Positions 7,714 through 15,254 are shown, numbered from the stretch's first letter. The stretch is 16,823 nt of DNA from JASEHD01 sp964471945 (GCA_964471945.1 CAYYIJ010000052.1:1-16823); one strand, 5' to 3'. The notes: generated from the letters alone by a model not told the origin. A program made the numbers and translations.

Positions 7714-8841
7714 CTTTATTTCAATTATCTTTTCTACAGTAAGTGCAGAAGGATTTGATATTAACGCTTCTATAATGCCGTTTGTTGTTATGTTTACTCT
7801 TGACACTAACGCATGTCTTGCAGCCTCGTTTACAACATGTTCGATCTCTGCAAAAGTGTAACAATCACTATACTCGGATATTCTTATCCAATCTATTGTT
7901 TCCTGAGGACGCCCCTCCATAAACAATTTAAATGCCTCCGATCGAGCTTCTTGATCCGGGGGTGAAACAAATATTTTTTTATCCATTCTACCGGGCCTTA
8001 GAATTGCTGTATCAATATTATCTATCAGATTTGTGGCTGCGACAACGAGAATATTTCTCTTTGAGCACTCATTAAGTTGCGTAAGGAACTCATTTACTTC
8101 GGCGCTATAGTGATGTCCGAGATTATGACCTCCGCGGTTTGGCACGAAAGCATCAATTTCGTCAATGAACAACAAACAGGGGGCATGAGCTATAGCTTCC
8201 TCAAAAAGTTTACCGATCAATTGTTGGGTTCCATGTACGTAAATACTAGCAAGATCGGAAGGTTTAGTTTCAATAAAATGGTACCCAAGATGTTCTGATA
8301 ATTTCCGAGTAAAAAAAGTTTTTCCACAACCAGCCGGTCCATAAAGCAATATACCATTTGGCAACGGAACTTTATATCTCCTGTATAATTCAGGAAATTG
8401 TAATGGTAAAATTACATCCCGCTCTAATAATGCTTTCAGTTCTCTCATTCCGGCAACACCTTTCCAGAAATTTTCATGTTCGATTGTTGACGTTGCTCGA
8501 TTGTTGTTTTTGTCTTCTTTTTTTATCAGATCTAGATCATTCTTTAATCGCTCTTTTAAAGCTTGAGCCGTAATATTTTCAGGATGTAGCTCACACTCAA
8601 GGCATATCCATGCTAAAGCTTCACTCAATCTGCCCCATTCACGTAACAAGTCAATTTTGAAAAGCCAAGCCATGCGCCGCTCCTCAAGTATTTGCTCATC
8701 TCCTATAAATAATGGCAATGGTTTCTCTATTAGCTTATTGAGCAATCGTAATGCATTGCTTTTTCTGTGGCGTAGTATATACGAAAATAGTTTCTTACGC
8801 CAACGGTGATTCCAATTTTCATTAGATAATTTTACATCCAT
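7696..8841 (-). CDS. CDC48/SpoVK-like AAA ATPase
   Basis: A 381-residue single-domain AAA ATPase of the classical type (like p97, FtsH and 26S proteasome ATPases), expected to form a ring that unfolds or remodels proteins; the substrate is unknown. An N-terminal helical region (residues 1-120, possibly TPR-like around LSEALAWICLECELHPEN) precedes the AAA domain: Walker A GPAGCGKT (168-175), pore-loop region IYVHGTQQ (about 200), Walker B LLFIDEID (223-230), sensor AATN (268-271) and arginine fingers in LRPGRMD (Arg282, Arg285). I chose ATG 8841 because GAGGG lies four bases upstream; a TTG at 8871 would add ten residues. There is no protease, transmembrane segment or signal peptide. It is the only intact gene in a patch of restriction-modification relics and is bracketed by two copies of the same methylase tail. 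Confidence 0.85.
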   Translation of the reverse strand: MDVKLSNENWNHRWRKKLFSYILRHRKSNALRLLNKLIEKPLPLFIGDEQILEERRMAWLFKIDLLREWGRLSEALAWICLECELHPENITAQALKERLKNDLDLIKKEDKNNNRATSTIEHENFWKGVAGMRELKALLERDVILPLQFPELYRRYKVPLPNGILLYGPAGCGKTFFTRKLSEHLGYHFIETKPSDLASIYVHGTQQLIGKLFEEAIAHAPCLLFIDEIDAFVPNRGGHNLGHHYSAEVNEFLTQLNECSKRNILVVAATNLIDNIDTAILRPGRMDKKIFVSPPDQEARSEAFKLFMEGRPQETIDWIRISEYSDCYTFAEIEHVVNEAARHALVSRVNITTNGIIEALISNPSALTVEKIIEIKKSGER

Positions 8842-8885
8842 ATCGCCCTCAATGAAGATAGAATATTTCAATTAAATAATATCTT

Positions 8886-8907
8886 TCCACTTATTAAGTT
8901 GTCCTAC
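8886..8907. repeat. Decayed REP-like half palindrome upstream of the AAA gene
   Basis: ACTTATTAAGTTGTCCTACG (8889-8908) matches the right half of the palindrome at 7591-7614. Its left arm is degraded. As in the other copy, it directly follows the 3' end of the methylase relic (stop at 8909-8911), so palindrome plus methylase tail form a repeated unit on both sides of the AAA gene. Confidence 0.6.
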
Positions 8908-8908
8908 G

Positions 8909-9155
8909 TTAAGCAATTTTAAATTCTGCATACTCCTTCTCTGTTAGTGTGAAGGCGGGGTCTATTATTTTCACCTCTTCGTATGTTAACTGGTACAGCT
9001 TGTATACCATTATGTCTATTTGTTCTTCTAAGTGCTTCATGTCTGCTTCGGGATTTTGTTTTTTAGTGGCGAGGATTTGGTCAACAAGTGTGATCCCGAG
9101 TTTCGCACTTTTTAAAAAAGGAGTAAAAAGTGCGAAACTCGGGAGGATTTGATTT
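8909..9155 (-). pseudogene. Relic of a type IIG/Eco57I-like DNA methylase C-terminus (copy A)
   Basis: The open frame ends at TAA (8909-8911) and reads LVDQILATKKQNPEADMKH, then IDIMVYKLYQLTYEEVKIID and PAFTLTEKEYAEF. This is the typical tail (target-recognition end) of Eco57I-like restriction-modification methylases, where LVD.IL..KK.NP.AD precedes ID..VY.LYGLT. Nothing of the catalytic domain (NPPY motif) remains. The frame continues upstream through the 20-bp hairpin at 9095-9143 to a stop, so the rest was lost at that hairpin. No start codon of its own is evident. It probably makes no functional protein. Confidence 0.7.
9071..9151. repeat. Perfect 20-bp inverted repeat at the junction of two gene relics
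   Basis: CCCGAGTTTCGCACTTTTTA (9095-9114) and its exact reverse complement (9124-9143) enclose a 9-nt loop. The 9-mer GAGGATTTG flanks the hairpin as a direct repeat at 9071-9079 and 9143-9151. The stem is translated in both relic frames. It differs from the GTAGGACAA family, so it is a second palindrome family in the window. Confidence 0.85.
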
Positions 9156-9293
9156 CAACGAAGCATACAGTTCGCGTATGCCTGAGAAATAGAAAAAACC
9201 AACAAGAAATTTTAATTCTTTGCTTTTTTTTATAAGCTCGATAATACGCTTCTTTAAATTAGAATCTGTTTGATTTGTTATAAAGGTTTTCAT
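9081..9293 (-). pseudogene. N-terminal stub of a PLD-like domain / helicase protein
   Basis: The frame begins MKTFITNQTDSNLKKRIIEL and continues LKFLVGFFYFSGIRELYASL, which resembles the N-terminus of large helicases with a phospholipase-D-like nuclease domain, often found in restriction or defence islands. After KSNPP the reading frame enters the hairpin at 9095-9143 (EFRTFYSFFKKCETR) and stops at 9081. No helicase motif remains, so this is a truncated relic. The ATG at 9293 matches the family start; a GTG at 9326 would give an extension. The protein-family match is from memory of the motif, not a search. Confidence 0.55.
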
Positions 9294-9434
9294 AGGATAA
9301 GAAACGACTGTAATAATATTTTTCACTTTCTATCATAAGTAAAAACTTACAAAAAATATATGAGAGCGGCAAGGTTGGATGCTATGACCTGATGTTCTAC
9401 AAATTACAGGTGAGATATCATGGGGAGCAGTTAA

Positions 9435-10640
9435 TCATCGTCGAAATCGTTTCCGCTTGCGTTTAGTTTCATACTTTTCGCGGCGTTTTCCGTAATGTTT
9501 CTCTTGTTTTGGTTCATCCACGAGGCGCGGCAGGTCTTTGTTATCAATGTTCTTTAGTGTAATATTCCCGCTGTAAGTAAACAGAATCTGCTTAAAAAAT
9601 TTCTTCTCCTCTTCAGTTGCAACAATAGAAATTGCTTCACCTCGTTTACCCGCACGCGCTGTTCTTCCAACGCGGTGAGTATAAGAATCGACGTCCCGCG
9701 GTATTTCATAATTGTAAACATGTGTAATATCTTCAATATGTAATCCACGTGCAGCTACATCTGTTGCAACCAATACGCTGCATTTTTTATTTCGGAAGTC
9801 TTGTGTTGCACGTTCACGTTGATTCTGCGATAAATCCCCATGAAGCGATTTGGCGTGTATACTTTGATGAGAAAGCTTCTTTGCTAGCTTTTTTGTAATA
9901 TGTTTTCGATTACAAAACACAAGTGCAAGATCGCGTTCATGCTTTAACAAATGTATTAGCACTTGCAGCTTAAGGTCGGGTACTGTTTGGTAATATGTTT
10001 GTTTGAGAAATTCAGGTTTCAACTCCGATGCAAGATGTATTTCTTTTGGGTGCTTTAGATACCGATGACTGATCTGTACGATCTCTTTTGATATCGTCGC
10101 GCTGAAAAGAAGTGTCTGTCTTTCTTTCGGCCCCTGCTTGATAATTCGCTCGATATCCGGCAGGAAGCCCATGTCTAACATTCGGTCGGCTTCATCTAAC
10201 ACTAAATAACGTATAGTATTTATTTGTAACTGGCCCCGTTTCATAAGATCAAGAAGTCTGCCCGGTGTTGCAATAATAATGTTTGTTTTCTTAATTTTCC
10301 TAATCTGATCGTTGATCGATACGCCACCGTAAATCGGTGTGATACCAAGGTGCTTGCCTTGTGAAAACTTAATAAATTCCTCTGATATCTGCACAGCAAG
10401 TTCTCTTGTCGGTACAAGTATAAGCGCTGCAATACCATCGTCTCGATTAATTTTCTCAATAAGCGGAAGTGCAAAACCAAGCGTCTTCCCCGAACCGGTT
10501 TCAGATTGAGCAATTACATCTCTACCCTCGATAATTGTTGGAAGAATTTCACGTTGAATTTGTGTCGGTATTGTGATATTTTTTTTTGCAAGATTTGAAA
10601 GAATAAACTTGCTGAATTGATAAGATTCGAATGTTGCCAT
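9435..10640 (-). CDS. DEAD-box RNA helicase, RhlE type
   Basis: ATP-dependent RNA helicase that remodels RNA or ribonucleoprotein complexes, such as in ribosome assembly, RNA decay or cold adaptation. All core motifs are in order over 401 residues: Q motif (ITIPTQIQ, 22-29), motif I SETGSGKT (46-53), PTRELAVQ, TPGRLLD, motif II DEAD (149-152), motif III SAT, then the second RecA fold with VFCNRK, ATDVAARG, IEDITHVYNYEIPRD and HRVGRTARAG. The tail is short and very basic (KRREKYETKRKRKRFRR), typical of RhlE-like enzymes for RNA contact. The ATG at 10640 follows AAATTTTT with no strong ribosome site, as is common in Bacteroidota-like genomes. It appears to be monocistronic, with repeat-rich sequence on its upstream side. 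Confidence 0.93.
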   Translation of the reverse strand: MATFESYQFSKFILSNLAKKNITIPTQIQREILPTIIEGRDVIAQSETGSGKTLGFALPLIEKINRDDGIAALILVPTRELAVQISEEFIKFSQGKHLGITPIYGGVSINDQIRKIKKTNIIIATPGRLLDLMKRGQLQINTIRYLVLDEADRMLDMGFLPDIERIIKQGPKERQTLLFSATISKEIVQISHRYLKHPKEIHLASELKPEFLKQTYYQTVPDLKLQVLIHLLKHERDLALVFCNRKHITKKLAKKLSHQSIHAKSLHGDLSQNQRERATQDFRNKKCSVLVATDVAARGLHIEDITHVYNYEIPRDVDSYTHRVGRTARAGKRGEAISIVATEEEKKFFKQILFTYSGNITLKNIDNKDLPRLVDEPKQEKHYGKRREKYETKRKRKRFRR

Positions 10641-10916
10641 AAAAATTTGGATTTAATGAATAAAAGACGGTATGAATGAACTCAATAGACAGAAATAAGA
10701 TAGTGAAATATAAAGCTATTACCTAATAAAAAAAATCAATGCATCAAGGTGAACGATGACACTACTCAAAAGAAGAGGCGGACTAAAAAAACAGTTTAGG
10801 TTGTAGCCACGTTTTCGCAATGTTTGCGGAGACATAAAGCCGCCTGTCTGCAGGATGCAGGTCAACGGCTACAAGAAAAATTTTATTATTGGATAGTATC
10901 ACCATTTATGGTGATG
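10641..10916. other. Intergenic repeat-rich stretch
   Basis: No gene is supported in these 276 bases. They hold the promoter side of the helicase gene (10641-10740, AT-rich), a sequence at 10746-10785 resembling 105-137 near the left contig end, a palindromic element at 10801-10874, and the hairpin at 10891-10922. The content looks like accumulated dispersed repeats. Confidence 0.6.
10801..10874. repeat. Palindromic intergenic element
   Basis: TTGTAGCC (10801-10808) and GGCTACAA (10867-10874) are exact reverse complements bounding the element. Inside, GCGG (10826-10829) can pair with CCGC (10840-10843), and CTGCAG (10849-10854) is a small palindrome. This layout fits a small non-coding dispersed repeat that folds as a branched structure. 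No second copy is in this window. Confidence 0.55.
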
Positions 10917-10922
10917 CTATCC
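10891..10922. terminator. Long hairpin overlapping the DUF2461 stop codon
   Basis: Positions 10891-10904 pair with 10909-10922 (GGATAGTATCACCA against TGGTGATGCTATCC, one G-T wobble) around a 4-nt loop. The stop codon of the DUF2461 gene (10917-10919) lies inside the stem. On the minus strand it is followed by AATAATAAAATTTTTC, a weak T-tract. It could end the mnmE-to-DUF2461 transcript or protect its 3' end; it may also be a REP-like repeat. Confidence 0.5.
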
Positions 10923-11621
10923 TAATGCTTTATTCAAGAATCTAATCAGCGGTAATAATTCTTTGTAAACTGCAACAATATTAACTATAAATTTCGGCGA
11001 GTAACATTCCTTCTCTTCCCACTCAACACCCGCATAAACCTGTTTATACCTTAGCCACTCACCCATAAAATGATCACGCGGAAATCCAATAGGAATTCGC
11101 TGCAGTTTCTCACCCTGAATTGCACCAAATCGTTTGACAAACTTAACATTCTCGATGATGCTAAGAAACTCCTTGGAATGCTCGGCTATTGCATTCCGGA
11201 TTTTCATTAACTGATCTTTTTCAGGCATATATATTCCACCACCAACGTAAATATTTCCCGGCTCGATGTGTACATAATATCCGGCGCTATCCTGCCAATG
11301 ACCTTTGAGATGAAAAACTGCCGCAACATTAGTTTTGTATGGAGTTTTATTTTTACTAAAACGTGTATCCCGATAAATACGAAATATGCTACGGTTAGGA
11401 TTAACATCAATCTCTGGTGCAATCTTCGCCATTGTAATTTTCAGCGCAGCGATCAGGGTTTGCATTGGAAATTTTACAAAGTGTTCATAGTCTGATTTGT
11501 GTTTTGCGAACCATCGGCGATTATTGTTCTTCTTCAACCTTTTTAAAAAGTCGATGCCCTCTTTGGGAAACCCGTCAAATGGCGGATAAATTTCTTCATC
11601 AAAAATATTCTTTGGTGTCAT
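10917..11621 (-). CDS. DUF2461 family protein
   Basis: A 234-residue protein of the DUF2461 (TIGR02453) family, whose biochemical function is not known to me. Recognisable family features are FPKEGIDFLKRLKKNNNRRW near the N-terminus, FRIYRDTRFSKNKTPYKTN in the middle, GYYVHIEPGNIYVGGGIY, and the closing region with VYKELLPLIRFL. There is no signal peptide or membrane segment, so it is probably cytosolic. Its ATG overlaps the murQ stop in an ATGA arrangement, so it is likely translated by coupling to murQ. The stop lies within a hairpin. Length is normal for the family. Confidence 0.9.
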   Translation of the reverse strand: MTPKNIFDEEIYPPFDGFPKEGIDFLKRLKKNNNRRWFAKHKSDYEHFVKFPMQTLIAALKITMAKIAPEIDVNPNRSIFRIYRDTRFSKNKTPYKTNVAAVFHLKGHWQDSAGYYVHIEPGNIYVGGGIYMPEKDQLMKIRNAIAEHSKEFLSIIENVKFVKRFGAIQGEKLQRIPIGFPRDHFMGEWLRYKQVYAGVEWEEKECYSPKFIVNIVAVYKELLPLIRFLNKALG

Positions 11622-12562
11622 AAACCCTCAATAGCTTTCCTTACAAATCCATTTGCTTTCTTTAATCTATTCCTTGCTTCTTGCTTGGATACGTTTGCTT
11701 TTATCATAACAATGGATGTTTTCACATGCCCACCAGATTTTTTCAAAACATCAGTTGCGGTTTCATAATCAACACCAGTAATAATCATAAGAACTCGTTT
11801 TGCTCGCTCTTCAAGTTTTTTACTGTTCATTTTTAAGTCGACCATCATGTTTTCATAAACTTTACCGAGTCGGATCATTGCCGCTGTGGTGATCATATTT
11901 AAGACAAGTTTTTGTGCGGTACCGGATTTCATCCGTGTCGAACCCATGATAACTTCAGGACCAACGTCGGGACATATAGCGACATCAATATTTTGAATTA
12001 AAGTTTTATATTCTTTCCCACTTAAAACTTTTCTCGGATTTGTTGTAATGTAAATAGTTTTTGCTCCAAGTATTTTAGCTTCACTCATTGCTGAAACCAC
12101 ATACGGTGTTCTGGCACTTGCCGCTATTCCACAAACAACATCTTTATTATTGACTCTGACTTTTCGAATATCCTTTTTTGCCTCCTTTTCTTTATCCTCA
12201 GCGCCTTCTTGAGAGTGAAAAACGGCATTCTTACCACCAGCAATAATGCCCTGGACCATTGATGGATTTGTGCCATAAGTTGGAGGACATTCGCTTGCAT
12301 CTAATATTCCGAGGCGTCCGCTTGTCCCGGCACCAACGTAGATAAGTCGTCCACCCTGTTTGAATGATTGTACTACCAATTCAACGGCTTTTTTTATTTG
12401 GGGAATCTCCTTTTCAACCGCTTTTGCAACTTTTTTGTCTTCGCTGTTTATCACTCTCAGAATTTCTGTGATGTTGAGAGAATCAATTTTTATTGATCGC
12501 TTGTTTCGCTTTTCGGTTGATAGAGTATTCAGTTGTTCGAATAGGCGTTTATAGTTTTTCAT
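11618..12562 (-). CDS. murQ: N-acetylmuramic acid 6-phosphate etherase
   Basis: Cytosolic SIS-domain etherase that removes D-lactate from MurNAc-6-phosphate to give GlcNAc-6-phosphate in cell-wall recycling. The 314-residue length is typical. Visible signatures are the sugar-phosphate loop VGAGTSGRLGILDASECPPT with the catalytic Glu91, and EGAEDKEKE with Glu122, spaced as the two key glutamates of the E. coli enzyme. MGSTRMKSGTAQKLVLNM carries the second SIS signature, and a C-terminal helical (UBA-like) domain follows. The gene starts 2 bp after rsmG ends and overlaps the next gene by 4 bp. No transporter, AnmK or other recycling gene is adjacent, so its inclusion in this translation-related cluster looks positional rather than functional. 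Confidence 0.94.
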   Translation of the reverse strand: MKNYKRLFEQLNTLSTEKRNKRSIKIDSLNITEILRVINSEDKKVAKAVEKEIPQIKKAVELVVQSFKQGGRLIYVGAGTSGRLGILDASECPPTYGTNPSMVQGIIAGGKNAVFHSQEGAEDKEKEAKKDIRKVRVNNKDVVCGIAASARTPYVVSAMSEAKILGAKTIYITTNPRKVLSGKEYKTLIQNIDVAICPDVGPEVIMGSTRMKSGTAQKLVLNMITTAAMIRLGKVYENMMVDLKMNSKKLEERAKRVLMIITGVDYETATDVLKKSGGHVKTSIVMIKANVSKQEARNRLKKANGFVRKAIEGL

Positions 12563-12564
12563 AT

Positions 12565-13275
12565 TTATGGCTTTATGATAATAATTTTTTTGTCAACTAA
12601 TTCGTTTGGATCGATACCATCAATAATAATAGGGTGGCTTTGAATGAGTTGGGGCTTGAGTTTTATCTGGGTTTTTCTTATTTCGTCCGATAACTCACCG
12701 CCTTTGAGCAATAGGATAGTTCCTTTGGGTATAAGAAGTTTTCCTGTTTTTTGATTTTCGTTTTCGGGTATAATATTTTTTAAAAACGGTTTGCTCCATC
12801 TAACAACATTTTCGATTGATGAAACCGCTCGTGTTATTGTATAGTCAAATTTATTCCTGTACTCTTTCCTTTTCGATAAATCTTCGGCTCTTCCGCTTTC
12901 AACTTTGACGTTTTGTAATCCTAATTCCTCTACTATATTTTTGACCACGTTTATTTTCTTTTGAATGGAATCAATCAACAAAAAAGAATTGGATAAACAC
13001 AAAACAGCAAGCGGAATCCCCGGCAATCCGCCGCCTGTACCAATATCTATTATGGAACAATTTTTAAAAAATTGAAATTTAAAAAGTAAAGTTATTGATG
13101 CAAGTATGTGTTGACACCAGATATCCTCGGTGTTGTGTCTTGAAACGAGATTTATTTTTTGGTTCCAAGATAAAAGTAAGTTAACATATTTATCAATTTT
13201 ATTAATTTGTTCTACGGAATAATCAAAATTATTTTTAAAACACAAATCTCTAAGCCACATCGAATCTTTTATCAT
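12565..13275 (-). CDS. rsmG: 16S rRNA (guanine-527 N7)-methyltransferase
   Basis: RsmG (GidB) transfers a methyl group from S-adenosylmethionine to N7 of G527 in the 530 loop of 16S rRNA; its loss often gives low-level streptomycin resistance. The 236 residues include the N-terminal helix with LLLSWNQKINLVS, the SAM-binding glycine loop IDIGTGGGLPGIPLAVL (76-92), LIDSIQKKINVV, and TITRAVSSIE, all family hallmarks. The start ATG at 13275 has no clear ribosome site. It follows mnmG, the conserved gidA-gidB order, after a 61-bp gap that contains a parS site. The murQ start lies 2 bp beyond its stop. Confidence 0.95.
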   Translation of the reverse strand: MIKDSMWLRDLCFKNNFDYSVEQINKIDKYVNLLLSWNQKINLVSRHNTEDIWCQHILASITLLFKFQFFKNCSIIDIGTGGGLPGIPLAVLCLSNSFLLIDSIQKKINVVKNIVEELGLQNVKVESGRAEDLSKRKEYRNKFDYTITRAVSSIENVVRWSKPFLKNIIPENENQKTGKLLIPKGTILLLKGGELSDEIRKTQIKLKPQLIQSHPIIIDGIDPNELVDKKIIIIKP

Positions 13276-13313
13276 GATTATAACTACTTGTATTTATTGA
13301 ACTTATCTGCTAT

Positions 13314-13329
13314 AGTTTCACGTGAAACA
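13314..13329. promoter_or_regulatory. parS: parS (ParB-binding) site 1
   Basis: AGTTTCACGTGAAACA matches 15 of 16 bases of the widespread parS consensus TGTTTCACGTGAAACA. The 14-bp core (13315-13328) is a perfect palindrome. It lies in the short gap between mnmG and rsmG. ParB loads at such sites to segregate the chromosome, and they cluster near the replication origin. Confidence 0.88.
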
Positions 13330-13336
13330 AACTCAA

Positions 13337-15250
13337 TCACTTTTTAAGGTGCACTAATAATACGGACACATCGGCATGTGTAATACCGCTGATGCGAGAC
13401 GCTTGCCCAATGGAACTTGGTTTTACTTTTGATAGTTTTTCTTTACCTTCGTTTGATAACGATTTTATTTTACGAAAATCAAAATCATCGGGAATTTCCA
13501 ACGATTCCTGATTTTCAAACCTCTCAACTTGGTCCATCTGTCGAGAGATATAGCCCTCATATTTTATTTCGATCTCAATTTGCTGAAGAATTTCTTTTAC
13601 TAAGTGTTGATCGTTGGTTGACTTTAAGGTTGTGATAAAACTATCTTCTCTGTTTAATGGTAGTTTGAGTAAATCTTCAATTTTTATTTCTGGCCTTTGA
13701 ACGAGTTGAAATAATTTTATGCTTTGATCGATTGTATTGCTGTACTTTGATTCCAATAATGGGTTTACCTCTTTCGGAGATATGCTATTATTGAGCAAAA
13801 ATTTTTTTCCCAATGCAATATATTCTTGTTTTACTTTAATTCGGTTGAATATGTCTTCATTTATTAAGCCAAATTTGTGTCCGTAATACATCAATCTTAA
13901 ATCAGCATTATCTTGGCGAAGGATAAGTCTGTGTTCTGCGCGTGAAGTAAACATTCGATATGGCTCATAAGTATTTTTATTCACCAAATCATCAATTAGA
14001 ACACCAATGTATGCCTGATATCGTTTAAGAATGAATGCTGGTTCATTTCGTAGCTTTAAAGCAGCGTTGATGCCTGCCATTAAGCCTTGTGCTGCTGCTT
14101 CTTCGTATCCCGATGTCCCATTTATTTGACCTGCAAAATATAATCCATCGACTAATTTTGTTTCTAACGTGAGTTTAAGTTGTTGAGGGGGGAAATAGTC
14201 ATATTCTATTGCATACCCAGGGCAAAGCATCTTCATATTAGATAAACCTGGTATGGTCTTTAATCCTTCTCTTTGCACCCATTCTGGTAAGCTTGTTGAG
14301 AATCCGTTTACATAAACAACGCTTGTATTATATCCTTCTGGTTCTATAAATATTTGATGTCTCTCTTTTTCAGAAAATCTTACTATTTTGTCTTCTATTG
14401 ATGGACAATATCTTGGTCCTATCCCTATTATCCTACCAGTAAATAATGGAGATTCAGCGAAACCTTTTTTAAGAACATCGTGTGTTTTCTTACCTGTGAA
14501 TGTCAAATACATAGGTATTTGAATATTTTTTATTAATTGATTCTGAAATGAAAATGGCTGTGGTGATCCATCTCCTTCTTGAACTATCGTTTCAGAGAAA
14601 TCAATTGATTCCAAATCGATCCTAGGGGGTGTTCCTGTTTTTAATCTTTCATGAACAAAACCTATTCTTTCAAGATTTTCTGTTAAATGACTAATACTAA
14701 TCTCTCCGAATCTCCCACCAGGTTTGTTATTTAAGCCAACGTGGATCATACCTCGAAGAAAGGTGCCAGAACAAATAATAAGACTTTTACATTTAATCTT
14801 TTTTCCATTACCGGTTACCACACCAATAATTTGATATTTAGGTTGTTTTAAGGTTTGGATTGTCATTATATCAATAACAGATCCCTCCATTATATCCAAG
14901 TTTTCCTGTTTTAGGATTCTATTTTGAGCTTCTTCCGAATACCATTTTCTGTCGTTCTGGCATCTTGGTGACCAAACGGCAGGACCTTTAGATCGGTTAA
15001 GCATTTTGAAGTGAATTCCAGTAGCGTCGGCAATTTTCGCCATCTCGCCCCCAAGTGCATCAATTTCACGAACAAGATGCCCCTTTGCAGTGCCTCCGAT
15101 TGTTGGATTACAAGACATTCGACCAATTGATTTAATACTTAATGTTAAAAGAAGTGTTTTGCAACCCATTCTTGATGCAGCGAGAGAAGCTTCAATTCCA
15201 GCGTGACCGCCACCTGCAATGATTACATCGTATTCCTTTATATTTTCCAA
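13337..15250 (-). CDS. mnmG: tRNA uridine 5-carboxymethylaminomethyl modification enzyme
   Basis: MnmG (GidA) is the FAD- and NADH-dependent partner of MnmE that installs the cmnm5 group on wobble U34 of certain tRNAs. The 637 residues start with the FAD-binding fold (VIIAGGGHAGIEAS) and the invariant SCNPTIGGTAKGHLVREID with Cys47, followed by GGEMAKIADATGIHFKMLN. GYDYFPP-like and FAGQINGTSGYEEAAAQG segments sit in the middle, and the family tail ends QASRISGITHADVSVLLV. The start codon is TTG at 15250, supported by AAAAGGAG (15255-15262) four bases upstream and by the conserved N-terminus; no ATG fits better. The ribosome site directly abuts a parS palindrome. It follows mnmE after 31 bp. 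Confidence 0.95.
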   Translation of the reverse strand: MENIKEYDVIIAGGGHAGIEASLAASRMGCKTLLLTLSIKSIGRMSCNPTIGGTAKGHLVREIDALGGEMAKIADATGIHFKMLNRSKGPAVWSPRCQNDRKWYSEEAQNRILKQENLDIMEGSVIDIMTIQTLKQPKYQIIGVVTGNGKKIKCKSLIICSGTFLRGMIHVGLNNKPGGRFGEISISHLTENLERIGFVHERLKTGTPPRIDLESIDFSETIVQEGDGSPQPFSFQNQLIKNIQIPMYLTFTGKKTHDVLKKGFAESPLFTGRIIGIGPRYCPSIEDKIVRFSEKERHQIFIEPEGYNTSVVYVNGFSTSLPEWVQREGLKTIPGLSNMKMLCPGYAIEYDYFPPQQLKLTLETKLVDGLYFAGQINGTSGYEEAAAQGLMAGINAALKLRNEPAFILKRYQAYIGVLIDDLVNKNTYEPYRMFTSRAEHRLILRQDNADLRLMYYGHKFGLINEDIFNRIKVKQEYIALGKKFLLNNSISPKEVNPLLESKYSNTIDQSIKLFQLVQRPEIKIEDLLKLPLNREDSFITTLKSTNDQHLVKEILQQIEIEIKYEGYISRQMDQVERFENQESLEIPDDFDFRKIKSLSNEGKEKLSKVKPSSIGQASRISGITHADVSVLLVHLKK

Positions 15251-15254
15251 TCTA

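Noticed and set aside
9327..9434. A gene or RNA between the helicase and the PLD-like stub
   Set aside because: Nothing coding or clearly structured was seen in these 108 bases.
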